Positions 1 to 9,559 of a DNA stretch of 64,000 nucleotides are shown piece after piece. The stretch's first letter is position 1, and every line of letters begins with the position of its first letter. The notes under the pieces were generated by a model. It searched no databases, had not been told where the DNA came from, and was given only the letters and a program-made list of their open reading frames with translations. Made by a program: the position numbers and the translations under genes. The stretch lies in the NCBI GenBank assembly GCA_947625055.1, contig CANQMT010000001.1:1-64000 (forward strand), written 5' to 3'. Source of the stretch: an uncultured Monoglobus sp. (GTDB lineage: Bacteria > Bacillota > Clostridia > Monoglobales > Monoglobaceae).

Positions 1-25
1 TACCTATATTTTATCATAAAATACA

Positions 26-55
26 GAAAAAGCCCAGTCTTTTCTGAGCTTTTTC
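26..55. terminator. Bidirectional hairpin terminator (GAAAAAGC-CAG...CTG-GCTTTTTC)
   Basis: Inverted repeat with A-run on the left and T-run on the right. Confidence 0.6.
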
Positions 56-71
56 TTCCCTTTTTCGACAG

Positions 72-109
72 TCTGAAGCCGCGGTTACATCCGCGGCTTA
101 ATTTTTTTG
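72..109 (+). terminator. Rho-independent terminator AAGCCGCGG-ttacat-CCGCGGCTT followed by a T-run
   Basis: Perfect 9-bp stem followed by aattttttt on the + strand. Confidence 0.65.
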
Positions 110-113
110 AAAT

Positions 114-1403
114 TTAGAACTCATCCGAAACTTGATTTTGCGCCTCTGTTATCCTGTACTCGTCCATGCGTTTTATGCATTCGCGCGCGTCGGTCTTGCC
201 GCTCAGCATATCATAAAGCGCAGCCGCGACGTCGTCGGCGCTGTAGCCGTTAATTCTGGATGCCGCGGTTGAGACGCGTTCGTTTGCCGCAATCGACGCC
301 GCGGCGTCGATAACGGGCTTCGACTGGATATTGGTCGTCTGGCCATTAAAACAGTTGACGGTCGAGATCCCGTCAAAGGCTTTGTTATAGTTTTCGGGAG
401 TTGCGCAAAATTCTAAAAAATCAAGGGCCGAATCAAGATTTTCACTGTTTTTGTTGACCATCATCATGTTGAGGTTGCCGCCCTCGTAGGTGCCGCTGTC
501 GGCGGTGTTCATAAAGACGGGCATAACGGCGAAGTCCTCTTTGGAGTATTTGCCACCGGGTTCAAAATCTGTGTCGAACCATGTGTCCCAGATAAAAGTC
601 ATGACCGCCTCGCCGGAGCCGATCGCGGGACTGATATCCGACCAGCCGGTTTCAAGATAATCCGTGCCGAACCAGCCCTTATCTGCCGCGCCGGCGATCC
701 AGTCGATCATATTGTTGACCTCGGGAATATCGGCATAGGACACTTCGTTTTTATTAAGATTCTCAAGCAGCGCCGGATCGTCGGCGAAGATCGGATCAAG
801 CCCGAACTGTGCCATCCATGAGCAGCCGTCGGCAGGCCAGCAGATCGGGGTGTAGCCCGTGTCGGCAAGGACTTGGCAGAGAACGTCAAACTCCGCCTGA
901 TTTGTCGCGGGTTTGAGGCCTAAACCGTCGAGGATCGTCTTGTTGTAATAGCAGCCCGAAACCGAGTTTTCCCAGAATGGCAGACCAAGAAGATTGCCGT
1001 CTTTGTCGCGGCAGTAAGCCGAGGCGCCGTCTGTGAGATCGCCGACCCATTCGCAGCTATTCAGATAAAGAAAATTATCGGCCACATTAAATCTGTTCAG
1101 ATCCGCGTTGTGGAAATGCAGGAACACATCCGGAACATCGCCTTCGGCAAACATTTTGACGGCTTCCGTCTCATATTCGCTATCCTCGAATGATATTATA
1201 TCCAGTTCGTTTCCGGTCGATTTTTCATACATGTCGAATATTTTTGTCATGTAGCTTTTGTTCAGATCGCTTTCCTTGCCCATGATCGAAAGCGTGACCT
1301 TATCGGAATTTTTGTCGGACACAAAACCCGAGCATGACGTCATAAACACAGCCGCGGCTGCGGCTAGCAAAAATATAAGGCTTTTTTTCTTAAAAATTTT
1401 CAT
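114..1403 (-). CDS. Extracellular solute-binding lipoprotein, family 1 (ABC-type sugar-binding protein)
   Basis: MKIFKKKSLIFLLAAAAAVFMTSCSG lipobox; family-1 SBP-like sequence (DNKTILDGLGLKPATNQAEFD, AVMTFIWDTW). Start placed at the Met just past the upstream stop. Confidence 0.8.
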   Translation of the reverse strand: MKIFKKKSLIFLLAAAAAVFMTSCSGFVSDKNSDKVTLSIMGKESDLNKSYMTKIFDMYEKSTGNELDIISFEDSEYETEAVKMFAEGDVPDVFLHFHNADLNRFNVADNFLYLNSCEWVGDLTDGASAYCRDKDGNLLGLPFWENSVSGCYYNKTILDGLGLKPATNQAEFDVLCQVLADTGYTPICWPADGCSWMAQFGLDPIFADDPALLENLNKNEVSYADIPEVNNMIDWIAGAADKGWFGTDYLETGWSDISPAIGSGEAVMTFIWDTWFDTDFEPGGKYSKEDFAVMPVFMNTADSGTYEGGNLNMMMVNKNSENLDSALDFLEFCATPENYNKAFDGISTVNCFNGQTTNIQSKPVIDAAASIAANERVSTAASRINGYSADDVAAALYDMLSGKTDARECIKRMDEYRITEAQNQVSDEF

Positions 1404-1404
1404 A

Positions 1405-4380
1405 TTAATCACCGCCGTTTTCTTTTTCGGGGGCATCGCCCGAGTTGTTTTTGCCGTTCTTTTTCACAAGCTTCGCAATAAGCTCTTTTACAGCCGCCAT
1501 GTCTATCGGCTTGGAGAGGTGGGCGTCCATGCCCGAATCGAGCGCGTCGCGCACATCTTCTGCGAAGGTGTTCGCGGTCATCGCGGCTATCGGTATCGTT
1601 TTTGCCGACGGATGCTCAAGCGAGCGGATGGCTCTTGCCGCGTCATAGCCGTTCATTACCGGCATCTGAACATCCATAAGTATCATGTCATAGTCGCCCG
1701 GCTTTGATTTTTCAAACATTTCGACAGCCTCGCGGCCGTTTGCAGCGATCTCACATTCCGCGCCTTCCATGCCGAGCAGCTCTTTGAGGATCTCGGCGTT
1801 GAGCGCGTTATCCTCGGCGGCAAGGAAGCGCAGTCCTTCAAGAACATTATCGTCTTGATCTTTTGCTTTGTCCTCATTTTCGCTATAGTCGGCAAATAAA
1901 GGCTCTAAGGTCAGTTTCAGCGTCGATACAAAGAAGGGCTTTGGCATAAACGCGTTAATGCCCGCCTTTCGCGCTTCGGATTCTATGTCGCTCCAGTCAT
2001 ATGACGTCAGCACCAGGATCGGAACGCCGGGGCCGATCTCAGCGCGGATTTTGCGCGCGGCCTCAACCCCGTCCATTCCGGGCATTTTCCAGTCAAGCAG
2101 GATAACGTTAAACCCTTTCCCACTCTTAAATTCCCTCACAGCCGCCTCCACGGCAGATGCGCCGTCGGTTACGAAGGAAACGTCAACCCCCGTACCGCGC
2201 ATAAGCTCTTTGATGCTCAGGCATATGTCTTTCTCATCGTCGGCGACGAGCATGCGCGGTACCTTTTGGCTAAGCCATGTTTCGGGCTCATTCGCGTCGG
2301 GTACCGAAAATGTCAGTTCAACCGTGAAAGTGCTGCCTTTTCCGGATTCGCTCTCGACGTTGATTATGCCGCCCATAAGGTCAACGAGATTTTTGGTTAT
2401 CGCCATGCCGAGGCCGGTGCCTTGTACCTTGTTTGTGACCGAGCTTATCTCCCTGCTGAACGGATTGAATATCTGCTCCAAAAATTCCTTGCTCATTCCG
2501 ATGCCGTTATCACGTACCACAAAGCTCAATTTCGCGTATTGAGGCGCGGAATTTTCAATCTCGCTGACAATAAATTCAACTGTCCCGTCTTCGGGAGTAT
2601 ATTTTATCGCGTTTGAAAGCAGATTGATCAGGATCTGGTTAAGCCGCAGTTTGTCGCCGATAAGCTGCTCGGGAGGCGCTCCTTTGACGATCGTCTTAAA
2701 CGTCTGATTTTTCGCTTTCGCCTGCGGCATAAGTATAATGTTCAGTTCCTCAAGAAGAACCGGCAGACTGAAGCTGTCAACATTGAGAGAAGTTTTTCCG
2801 CTCTCGATCTTGCTCATGTCGAGCACATCGTTGATCAGGCTCAGCAAATGGTGGCTCGAGGCGGTTATCTTGCGCGAGTATTCGCGAACGGCGCCGGGGT
2901 CATCCGCGTCCTTCTCAAGCAGCACCGAGAATCCGACGATCGCATTCATCGGCGTTCGTATGTCGTGAGACATGTTTGAAAGGAAGTTGCTTTTCGCCTC
3001 ATTTGCACTTTTCGCAGCCTCAAGTGCCTCCTGCAGTTTTTGGTTCATCAGTTGATCGCGGGTGCGGTCGGAAAGCACTATTATGTACTTGTTAACGTCG
3101 GTTATGCTCATGTGGTAAACCGTCATCCTGTACCAGCGGCGCTCGCCGCTGCTTTGGTGCATATATTCATAATCACGGTGCTTGCTGCCGTTAAGCGGTA
3201 TCGCTTCAAGCTCGTCGTGAGGGATCACAATATCGCCGCCGAGCGCGCATTTTTCAAGCACTCTGATGTCGGCCTGCGCGTCTTTCAGCGGTATGCCGAG
3301 CAGCCGCTCTATGTTCGGGCTTATATAGTCAACGTTATGATTTTCGGAATCAAGCATTATGAATATATCGTCCACGCTGCTTGAAAGAACGTCAAACATG
3401 CGCTCGCGGTAACGGATCTCGGTCTTGTTGAGCTTTGAAAGTCTGCGTCCGCGCAGGATAAGCAGAGCGATCACAGCAGCGCCGATAAGCAGGAATATTA
3501 TGATCAGAACATTCATCGTGATCTTCTGAACCGAGAGAAATCCAGCGCTGAGGACGCTCTGCGGCACGGCGCTTAGCAGAATATAATCCTGATATCCGAC
3601 CGGCTGGTAAAGAATACAATAGTTTATGTCGCCTATCATACATCTGAGCTGCCCTGACAGTCCGTTCTGCCAGTCACTTTGGATATTTTCTATGCTGTCG
3701 GGGGAAATGTCCGAGGCGGCCTTGATATAAACCAGAAAATTACCGAAAACACTGCCTCCGGTCTGAGTGGAAAGCAGCACGTTTCCGTCATTGTGTATCA
3801 CAAAGCATTTCGCCTTGCCCGAAAACGCGTCAACGTTCAGCGAGCTCGCCATGTCGGCGTTGTTGTAACTGACGGCTAAAGCGTCGTACTCAAATCCGTT
3901 ATAGGCGGCGGGACGCACGGGAGCCGCGAAAACAATTACCTCTCGGCCTGATGAGAGTGTGTCGCCCGCCATGACCGGCTCGCCGCGCTGCGTCAGATCG
4001 GCTTCGGCAGCTCCGAGATCCATTGTTCCGCTCTCGCCGGTTATCGTCATATATGTATTTCCGCCCGAAAGAAAATAAAAGTCGGAAAAACCCCAGCGAT
4101 CCTTTTCTTTTGCGATATATTCCGAGACCGCGGCGGGGTCGGAGCTTTCGCTTTCAAAATAATCTTCCCAGCTCTCAAGCAGGCCCCAGTTCCTGTCAAC
4201 GAAAGCGCCGAAAGAACGGTTTACCTGACCGTAGATCTCGGCAAGATGACCGGTGCTGTCCTCGTATATCTTTTGCGAAATAAAATTAAAATAAACTATC
4301 CCGATCAAAAGGACTGCGGCCGCGACTAAACACAGCAAAAGCGGCAGGATTATTTTGCCGAATCGGTTATTTTTAAACAT
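1405..4380 (-). CDS. Hybrid sensor histidine kinase: extracellular sensor, PAS, HisKA, HATPase_c and two receiver domains
   Basis: N-terminal TM; H-box NMSHDIRTPMNAIVG; ATPase DNGIGMSKE and GTGLGMAI; two REC domains (LLDWKMPGMDG, LMDVQMPVMNG). AAGGAG upstream of ATG at 4380. Confidence 0.9.
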   Translation of the reverse strand: MFKNNRFGKIILPLLLCLVAAAVLLIGIVYFNFISQKIYEDSTGHLAEIYGQVNRSFGAFVDRNWGLLESWEDYFESESSDPAAVSEYIAKEKDRWGFSDFYFLSGGNTYMTITGESGTMDLGAAEADLTQRGEPVMAGDTLSSGREVIVFAAPVRPAAYNGFEYDALAVSYNNADMASSLNVDAFSGKAKCFVIHNDGNVLLSTQTGGSVFGNFLVYIKAASDISPDSIENIQSDWQNGLSGQLRCMIGDINYCILYQPVGYQDYILLSAVPQSVLSAGFLSVQKITMNVLIIIFLLIGAAVIALLILRGRRLSKLNKTEIRYRERMFDVLSSSVDDIFIMLDSENHNVDYISPNIERLLGIPLKDAQADIRVLEKCALGGDIVIPHDELEAIPLNGSKHRDYEYMHQSSGERRWYRMTVYHMSITDVNKYIIVLSDRTRDQLMNQKLQEALEAAKSANEAKSNFLSNMSHDIRTPMNAIVGFSVLLEKDADDPGAVREYSRKITASSHHLLSLINDVLDMSKIESGKTSLNVDSFSLPVLLEELNIILMPQAKAKNQTFKTIVKGAPPEQLIGDKLRLNQILINLLSNAIKYTPEDGTVEFIVSEIENSAPQYAKLSFVVRDNGIGMSKEFLEQIFNPFSREISSVTNKVQGTGLGMAITKNLVDLMGGIINVESESGKGSTFTVELTFSVPDANEPETWLSQKVPRMLVADDEKDICLSIKELMRGTGVDVSFVTDGASAVEAAVREFKSGKGFNVILLDWKMPGMDGVEAARKIRAEIGPGVPILVLTSYDWSDIESEARKAGINAFMPKPFFVSTLKLTLEPLFADYSENEDKAKDQDDNVLEGLRFLAAEDNALNAEILKELLGMEGAECEIAANGREAVEMFEKSKPGDYDMILMDVQMPVMNGYDAARAIRSLEHPSAKTIPIAAMTANTFAEDVRDALDSGMDAHLSKPIDMAAVKELIAKLVKKNGKNNSGDAPEKENGGD

Positions 4381-4559
4381 GTTTATGCTCCTTAACATCA
4401 TTCGCGATTGATTTTACAAATAACTTATCAATTTATTTTATCATACGGGATAATAAAAGTCAATTGTTACGGCAATATTTTAGCTGTTTTCACAGAAAAG
4501 CGGAGGCTGTAACATAATAAAATATTCACGGGAATTACCATTTTTAAGGGTATATAATA

Positions 4560-4588
4560 TTGACAAACCGCTAAACTTGATATACAAT
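4560..4588 (+). promoter_or_regulatory. Sigma-A-type promoter TTGACA-17-TACAAT upstream of purE
   Basis: TTGACA at 4560-4565, TACAAT at 4583-4588, 17-bp spacer. Confidence 0.6.
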
Positions 4589-4618
4589 CAAATTAACATT
4601 ATAAGAGGAGGAAATCTA

Positions 4619-5119
4619 ATGTCACAAGTTGCAATTGTAATGGGAAGCAATTCGGATCTGCCTGTTGTTCGCGGTGCGATCGACGTGCTCAAAACATTCG
4701 GAGTGGATTTTGAGGCGCATGTGATCTCGGCTCACAGAACTCCGGCAAAGGCTGAGGAATTCGCGAAAAAAGCTGCCTCAAGCGGAGTTAAAATAATAAT
4801 CGCGGCTGCGGGCAAAGCGGCTCACTTGGGCGGAGTCATCGCCGCGTACACCACCCTGCCGGTCATCGCGCTGCCGATCAAGTCGTCGTTTATGGACGGA
4901 CTTGACTCGCTGCTCTCTATGGTTCAGATGCCCGCGGGTATACCGGTAGCGGCTGTCGGCGTTAACGCCGCGGATAACGCGGGGATTCTGGCTGTTCAGA
5001 TGCTGGCCATCAGCGATAACGAGCTTGCAAAAAAGCTTCAGGAATTCAAGGCCGAAATGGCCGCATCTGTTGAAGAAAAGGACAAGAAACTGCAAAAAGA
5101 GCTTTATGACAATATATAG
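4619..5119 (+). CDS. purE: 5-(carboxyamino)imidazole ribonucleotide mutase
   Basis: VAIVMGSNSDLPV, VISAHRTPAKAEEFA and AAGKAAHLGGVIAAYTTLPVIALPI motifs; RBS AGAGGAGG. Confidence 0.95.
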   Translation: MSQVAIVMGSNSDLPVVRGAIDVLKTFGVDFEAHVISAHRTPAKAEEFAKKAASSGVKIIIAAAGKAAHLGGVIAAYTTLPVIALPIKSSFMDGLDSLLSMVQMPAGIPVAAVGVNAADNAGILAVQMLAISDNELAKKLQEFKAEMAASVEEKDKKLQKELYDNI

Positions 5120-5131
5120 GGAGGCGATGTA

Positions 5132-6169
5132 ATGAGCGAAGCGTATAAAAACGCCGGCGTTGACGTTGAGGCGGGCTACAGATCGGTCGAGCTGATCAAG
5201 GAGCACGTCAAAAGAACAAACATACCCGGAGTTCTTTCGGGAATAGGCGGCTTCGGGGGCCTGTTCGAGCTTGGCGGGGAATATAAGGAACCCGTCCTTG
5301 TCTCGGGAACCGACGGAGTCGGAACCAAACTTAAACTCGCGTTTATCATGGATAAGCACGACACTGTGGGTCAGGACTGCGTGGCGATGTGCGTGAACGA
5401 CATTGTGTGCGGAGGCGCGAAGCCGCTGTTCTTTCTTGACTACATAGCGGTCGGGAAAAACACCCCCGAGAAGATCGCGGACATAGTAAAAGGAGTAGCC
5501 GACGGTTGCGTCAAGGCGGGCTGCGCCCTGGTAGGCGGCGAAACGGCCGAGATGCCCGGATTTTATGATCCGGAGGAGTATGATCTGGCGGGATTTTCCG
5601 TCGGCATAGTCGATAAGAGCAAGATCATTGACGGCGGGAAAATAGAAGTTGGCGACAAGATAATCGGCATCGCGTCCTCGGGCGTTCACAGCAACGGTTA
5701 CTCTTTGGTCAGAAAGATATTTAACATTGATGACACCGAGGAGTGCGCCGAGACCCTTAAAAAGTACGATGACGAGCTGGGCGCCTCGATCGGCGAGACG
5801 CTGCTTGAGCCGACCAAGATATATGTAAAGCCGATGCTCAAGGCGATCGAAGCGGTTGACGTGAAAGCGATCTCGCACATAACGGGCGGCGGATTTTACG
5901 AGAACATTCCGCGCATGCTCAAGAACGGCACAAGAGCCGAGATCGATAAGAGCAGCTTTGAAACTCCGCCGATATTTAAAAAGCTGCAAAAGCTGGGCGG
6001 CGTTTCCGAGCATGATATGTTCAACACCTATAATATGGGTATCGGCATGATGTTTGTCGTGCCCAAAGATCAGGCGGACAAGGCCGTTGAGGTGATAGAA
6101 GCCGCGGGCGAGAAGGCTTATGTTGTCGGCAGAATAGTTGCCGGCGAGAAAGGCGTGGACATAATATGA
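5132..6169 (+). CDS. purM: Phosphoribosylformylglycinamidine cyclo-ligase (AIR synthase)
   Basis: [23 protein letters not shown] and [13 protein letters not shown] motifs. Confidence 0.95.
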   Translation: MSEAYKNAGVDVEAGYRSVELIKEHVKRTNIPGVLSGIGGFGGLFELGGEYKEPVLVSGTDGVGTKLKLAFIMDKHDTVGQDCVAMCVNDIVCGGAKPLFFLDYIAVGKNTPEKIADIVKGVADGCVKAGCALVGGETAEMPGFYDPEEYDLAGFSVGIVDKSKIIDGGKIEVGDKIIGIASSGVHSNGYSLVRKIFNIDDTEECAETLKKYDDELGASIGETLLEPTKIYVKPMLKAIEAVDVKAISHITGGGFYENIPRMLKNGTRAEIDKSSFETPPIFKKLQKLGGVSEHDMFNTYNMGIGMMFVVPKDQADKAVEVIEAAGEKAYVVGRIVAGEKGVDII

Positions 6170-6759
6170 AGAACATAGGAGTTTTGATCTCGGGCGGCGG
6201 TACCAATCTTCAGGCACTTATCGACGCCGAAAAAAGCGGGATCATAAAGAGCGGCAGGATCGTATGCGTGTGCTCAAACAGCTCGGGTGCGTATGGACTG
6301 ACAAGAGCCGAAAAGGCCGGGATCCCGACAAAAGTCATCCGCAAGAATGCGGACTGCGGCGGCGACATTGACGAGTTCAGCGAAAAGATATGCGAATATA
6401 TGAAGGAGATGAACGTCGATATTATCGTGCTTGCTGGATTTTTGGCGATATTCGGCGGAAAACTGCTCAAAGAATACGCGGGCAAAATCGTGAACATTCA
6501 CCCGTCGCTGATACCTTCGTTCTGCGGCGAGGGGATGTACGGGCTCAAGGTGCACGAGGCGGCGCTTGATTACGGCGTCAAAGTGACGGGAGCCACCGCG
6601 CACCTTGTTAACGAGGTTGTCGACGGCGGAAAAATCCTGCTTCAAAAAGCGGTGGAAATTCAAGACGGCGACACCCCTGAAATTCTGCAAAAGCGAGTTA
6701 TGGAGCAGGCCGAATGGATAATACTGCCCCGCGCCGTTGAAATGTTATGCAGTCAGTAG
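6166..6759 (+). CDS. purN: Phosphoribosylglycinamide formyltransferase
   Basis: [24 protein letters not shown] and [21 protein letters not shown] overlap with purM. Confidence 0.95.
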   Translation: MKNIGVLISGGGTNLQALIDAEKSGIIKSGRIVCVCSNSSGAYGLTRAEKAGIPTKVIRKNADCGGDIDEFSEKICEYMKEMNVDIIVLAGFLAIFGGKLLKEYAGKIVNIHPSLIPSFCGEGMYGLKVHEAALDYGVKVTGATAHLVNEVVDGGKILLQKAVEIQDGDTPEILQKRVMEQAEWIILPRAVEMLCSQ

Positions 6760-6797
6760 AAAATAGGGACTGAGAGGGGTTCCCTGATCATTACTTT

Positions 6798-6859
6798 GTA
6801 GGGGCGGATATTATCCGCCCGAGAGCCCCGCGTTAGTAGGGGCGGATATTATCCGCCCG
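6798..6859. repeat. Two 24-bp palindromic repeats GTAGGGGCGGATATTATCCGCCCG, 38 bp apart
   Basis: Copies at 6798-6821 and 6836-6859 are identical; each contains the 19-nt palindrome GGGCGGATATTATCCGCCC. Confidence 0.85.
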
Positions 6860-6883
6860 CGTTAAAAATTTATGGAGGTAATT

Positions 6884-7597
6884 ATGAAAACAATAAACAT
6901 CAGCGATGAGCTGAAAAACAACTCATACCCCGGACGGGGAATTATCGTCGGCAAATCAGCCGACGGGAAAAGCGCGGTATGCGCCTATTTTATCATGGGC
7001 AGAAGCTCAAACAGCCGCAACCGCGTATTTGTAGAGGACGGAGACGGAATAAGGACCAAGGCTTTTGACGAGTCAAAGCTTGAGGACCCGTCGCTCATCA
7101 TCTACGCGCCGGTTCGGGTACTCGGCAACAAGACGATCGTCACCAACGGCGACCAGACCGACACGATATACGACCTGATGAACAAGCAGATGACATTCGA
7201 GCAGTCGCTGCGCGGCCGCGAGTTCGAGCCTGACGCCCCGAACTATACGCCGAGAATTTCGGCGGTTATGAAGGTGTCAGACGGAACCTACAATTACGCA
7301 ATGTCGATATTAAAAAGCGCCGACGGCGATCCCGAGTCGTGTCAGAGATTTACGTTTGCGTATTCAAACCCGAAGAGCGGATACGGACATTTTATACACA
7401 CCTACAAGGGCGACGGCGATCCGCTGCCGAGCTTTGAGGGCGAGCCCAAGAAAGTCGGGATCCCGAATTCGATCGACGAGTTCACCGACATATTGTGGAC
7501 AAGCCTTAACGAGGACAACAAAGTCTCGCTGTTCGTGAGATACATAAACATACAAACCGGCAAAACCGAATCCAGAATTGTTAATAAAAACAAATAA
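6884..7597 (+). CDS. PurO-type IMP cyclohydrolase family protein
   Basis: SYPGRGIIVGKSADGKSAVCAYFIMGRSSNSRNRVF matches the stand-alone IMP cyclohydrolase family; located between purN and the AICAR transformylase gene. Confidence 0.8.
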   Translation: MKTINISDELKNNSYPGRGIIVGKSADGKSAVCAYFIMGRSSNSRNRVFVEDGDGIRTKAFDESKLEDPSLIIYAPVRVLGNKTIVTNGDQTDTIYDLMNKQMTFEQSLRGREFEPDAPNYTPRISAVMKVSDGTYNYAMSILKSADGDPESCQRFTFAYSNPKSGYGHFIHTYKGDGDPLPSFEGEPKKVGIPNSIDEFTDILWTSLNEDNKVSLFVRYINIQTGKTESRIVNKNK

Positions 7598-7661
7598 AAT
7601 ATGGACTTGCCAACTTGGAAAAAGAACAATCCCGATGAACTTTTGTGAAAGGAGTAATAAA

Positions 7662-8840
7662 ATGAATGAAATGGAATTAAAATACGGCTGCAATCCCAAT
7701 CAGAAGCCCTCGCGGGTGTATATGGAAAACGATGGCGATCTGCCGATAATCGTGCTGTGCGGCAAACCCGGCTACATCAACCTTTTGGACGCGCTGAACG
7801 GCTGGCAGCTCGTTAAGGAACTCAAAAAGGCGACCGGCCTTCCCGCCGCGACCTCGTTCAAGCATGTTTCGCCCGCGGGCGCGGCGGTCGGTCTCGAACT
7901 TTCGGACACGCTCAAAAAGATATACTTCATCGACGAGTCGATCGACCTCTCGCCTCTCGCCTCGGCCTACGCCAGAGCCAGAGGCGCGGACAGAATGTCG
8001 TCCTTTGGCGACTTTATATCGCTGTCCGACGTGTGCGACGTTCCCACGGCGCAGCTCATCGCCAAAGAGGTCAGCGACGGCGTAATAGCTCCGGGCTACG
8101 AGGAAAAAGCGCTTGAGATATTAAAGGGCAAGCGCGGCGGAAACTACAACATAATCCAAATTGACGAAAACTACACTCCCGACCCTATCGAGCACAAGCA
8201 GGTGTTCGGCGTGACCTTCGAGCAGGGCAGAAACGAGCTCGACATCAACGCGGAGCTTTTGTCGAACGTCGTTACACAAAACACCGAGATGACCGAGGCA
8301 CAAAAGCGCGATCTGATGATCTCGCTGATCACGCTCAAATACACCCAGTCAAACAGCGTGTGCTACGTTAAGGACGGTCAGGCGATAGGCATCGGCGCGG
8401 GCCAGCAGTCGAGAATACACTGCACCCGCCTCGCGGGAAACAAGGCCGACATCTGGTGGCTCAGACAGTCGCCTCAGGTTCTGGCGCTCGAGTTTGTCGA
8501 CGGCATACGCAGAGCCGACCGCGACAACGCGATAGACGTTTATATATCGGACGAGTATATGGACGTGCTCAAAGAGGGCGAGTGGCAGAAGATATTTAAG
8601 ACCAAGCCGCCCGTGTTCACCAAAGAGGAACAGAAGGAGTGGCTCAAAAAGAACACCGACGTGGCTCTGGGCAGCGACGCGTTCTTCCCGTTCGGCGACA
8701 ATATTGAGCGCGCCCACAAGTCGGGCGTGACCGCGATTGCACAGCCCGGTGGCTCGATCAGAGATGACAACGTTATTGCGGCATGCGACAAGTACGGCAT
8801 AGCGATGTCGTTCACCGGCATCCGCCTGTTCCACCATTAA
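7662..8840 (+). CDS. purH: Stand-alone AICAR formyltransferase (PurH transformylase domain only)
   Basis: KYGCNPNQKP, SFKHVSPAGAA and FFPFGDNIERAHKSGVTAIAQPGGSIRDD; lacks the N-terminal MGS-like IMPCH domain. Confidence 0.85.
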   Translation: MNEMELKYGCNPNQKPSRVYMENDGDLPIIVLCGKPGYINLLDALNGWQLVKELKKATGLPAATSFKHVSPAGAAVGLELSDTLKKIYFIDESIDLSPLASAYARARGADRMSSFGDFISLSDVCDVPTAQLIAKEVSDGVIAPGYEEKALEILKGKRGGNYNIIQIDENYTPDPIEHKQVFGVTFEQGRNELDINAELLSNVVTQNTEMTEAQKRDLMISLITLKYTQSNSVCYVKDGQAIGIGAGQQSRIHCTRLAGNKADIWWLRQSPQVLALEFVDGIRRADRDNAIDVYISDEYMDVLKEGEWQKIFKTKPPVFTKEEQKEWLKKNTDVALGSDAFFPFGDNIERAHKSGVTAIAQPGGSIRDDNVIAACDKYGIAMSFTGIRLFHH

Positions 8841-8907
8841 TAAAAATAAGGCGAGCCGCGACTCAAAGCTGACGGCTTTGAGTCGTTTAGGGCTCCCGAA
8901 AAATTTG

Positions 8908-8933
8908 CCGGGCGGAATTTCCGCCCGGTTTTT
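8908..8933 (+). terminator. Terminator after the purine cluster (CCGGGCGG-aattt-CCGCCCGG-TTTTT)
   Basis: Perfect GC stem plus T-run. Confidence 0.8.
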
Positions 8934-8944
8934 CAAATTAGGAC

Positions 8945-8973
8945 TTGCAAAAGCCGAAAAGCTGTGATATAAT
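8945..8973 (+). promoter_or_regulatory. Promoter TTGCAA-17-TATAAT for tRNA-Arg
   Basis: -10 ends 17 nt upstream of the mature tRNA 5' end. Confidence 0.65.
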
Positions 8974-8989
8974 ACCATATTGTGAATAT

Positions 8990-9066
8990 GTGTCCGTAGC
9001 TCAGTTGGATAGAGTGTCAGACTCCGACTCTGAAGGTCGCGGGTTCGAATCCCGCCGGGCATACCA
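8990..9066 (+). tRNA. tRNA-Arg (anticodon CCG), CCA encoded
   Basis: Cloverleaf: acceptor GTGTCCG/CGGGCAT, anticodon stem TCAGA-CTCCGAC-TCTGA, T-arm GCGGG-TTCGAAT-CCCGC, A-CCA. Confidence 0.93.
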
Positions 9067-9163
9067 GCGGAAAAATGACCGCCTATTTACGAAAGTCATG
9101 CAAAGCATGACTTTCTTTTTGGTGCGGTCATTTTTCCGCTTTTCCCACGAAACGCACTGCGTT

Positions 9164-9248
9164 GGCGTTTCGTGGGAGCCCTGCGCAGTTTTTTACGAAG
9201 ACCTTGCGAAGCAAGGCCTTCTTTTTTGACTGCCTTTTTCGGCGCTTT
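9164..9248 (+). repeat. 85-bp direct repeat, copy 1 (GGCGTTTCGTGGGAGCCCTGCGCAG...GGCGCTTT)
   Basis: Identical to 9346-9430, spacing 182 bp; contains hairpin AAGaCCTTGC-gaa-GCAAGGcCTT. Confidence 0.95.
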
Positions 9249-9345
9249 TCCCTGATCAGCAAGCTTTGCTTGCGGGTTCAAAGCTATCTTTCAAAATTGC
9301 TTGCAATTTTGACCAAGAGCTTCCTTGATAAAAGCGCGCTTCGCC

Positions 9346-9430
9346 GGCGTTTCGTGGGAGCCCTGCGCAGTTTTTTACGAAGACCTTGCGAAGCAAGGCC
9401 TTCTTTTTTGACTGCCTTTTTCGGCGCTTT
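9346..9430 (+). repeat. 85-bp direct repeat, copy 2
   Basis: Identical to 9164-9248. Confidence 0.95.
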
Positions 9431-9530
9431 GAGGGGAGTATTGACAGGCGGATTTTGTGTTGATATGGGATAAAAAACACAAATGTATAAAAATATGCTA
9501 AATTTTCGTTAATTTTTGTTATAAAAACAC

Positions 9531-9559
9531 TTGAAATCATATTTGTTTTATGGCATAAT
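9531..9559 (+). promoter_or_regulatory. Promoter TTGAAA-17-CATAAT upstream of the giant surface protein, conserved upstream of the paralogue
   Basis: Parallel block near 30.1 kb reads TTGTAA-17-CATAAT with the same flanks (cttg.aat..tatttgttttatg.cataata). Confidence 0.5.

Noticed and set aside
4400-4618. Purine riboswitch or PurR box upstream of purE
   Set aside because: No conserved xpt-type aptamer core (TATA...CCTA...) could be read; only a plain promoter is supported.
4778-6217. 479-aa minus-strand ORF opposite purE/purM
   Set aside because: Antisense shadow of well-supported purE and purM; composition is not protein-like.
8349-9229. ORFs containing MPGGIRTRDLQSRSLTLYPTELRT and VAQLDRVSDSDSEGRGFESRRA
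   Set aside because: Classic spurious translations of a tRNA gene (both strands); the locus is tRNA-Arg.
9162-9540. ORFs within the hairpin-repeat region (94-103 aa)
   Set aside because: They run through hairpins and an exact duplicated non-coding segment; no RBS; frames echo the repeat.
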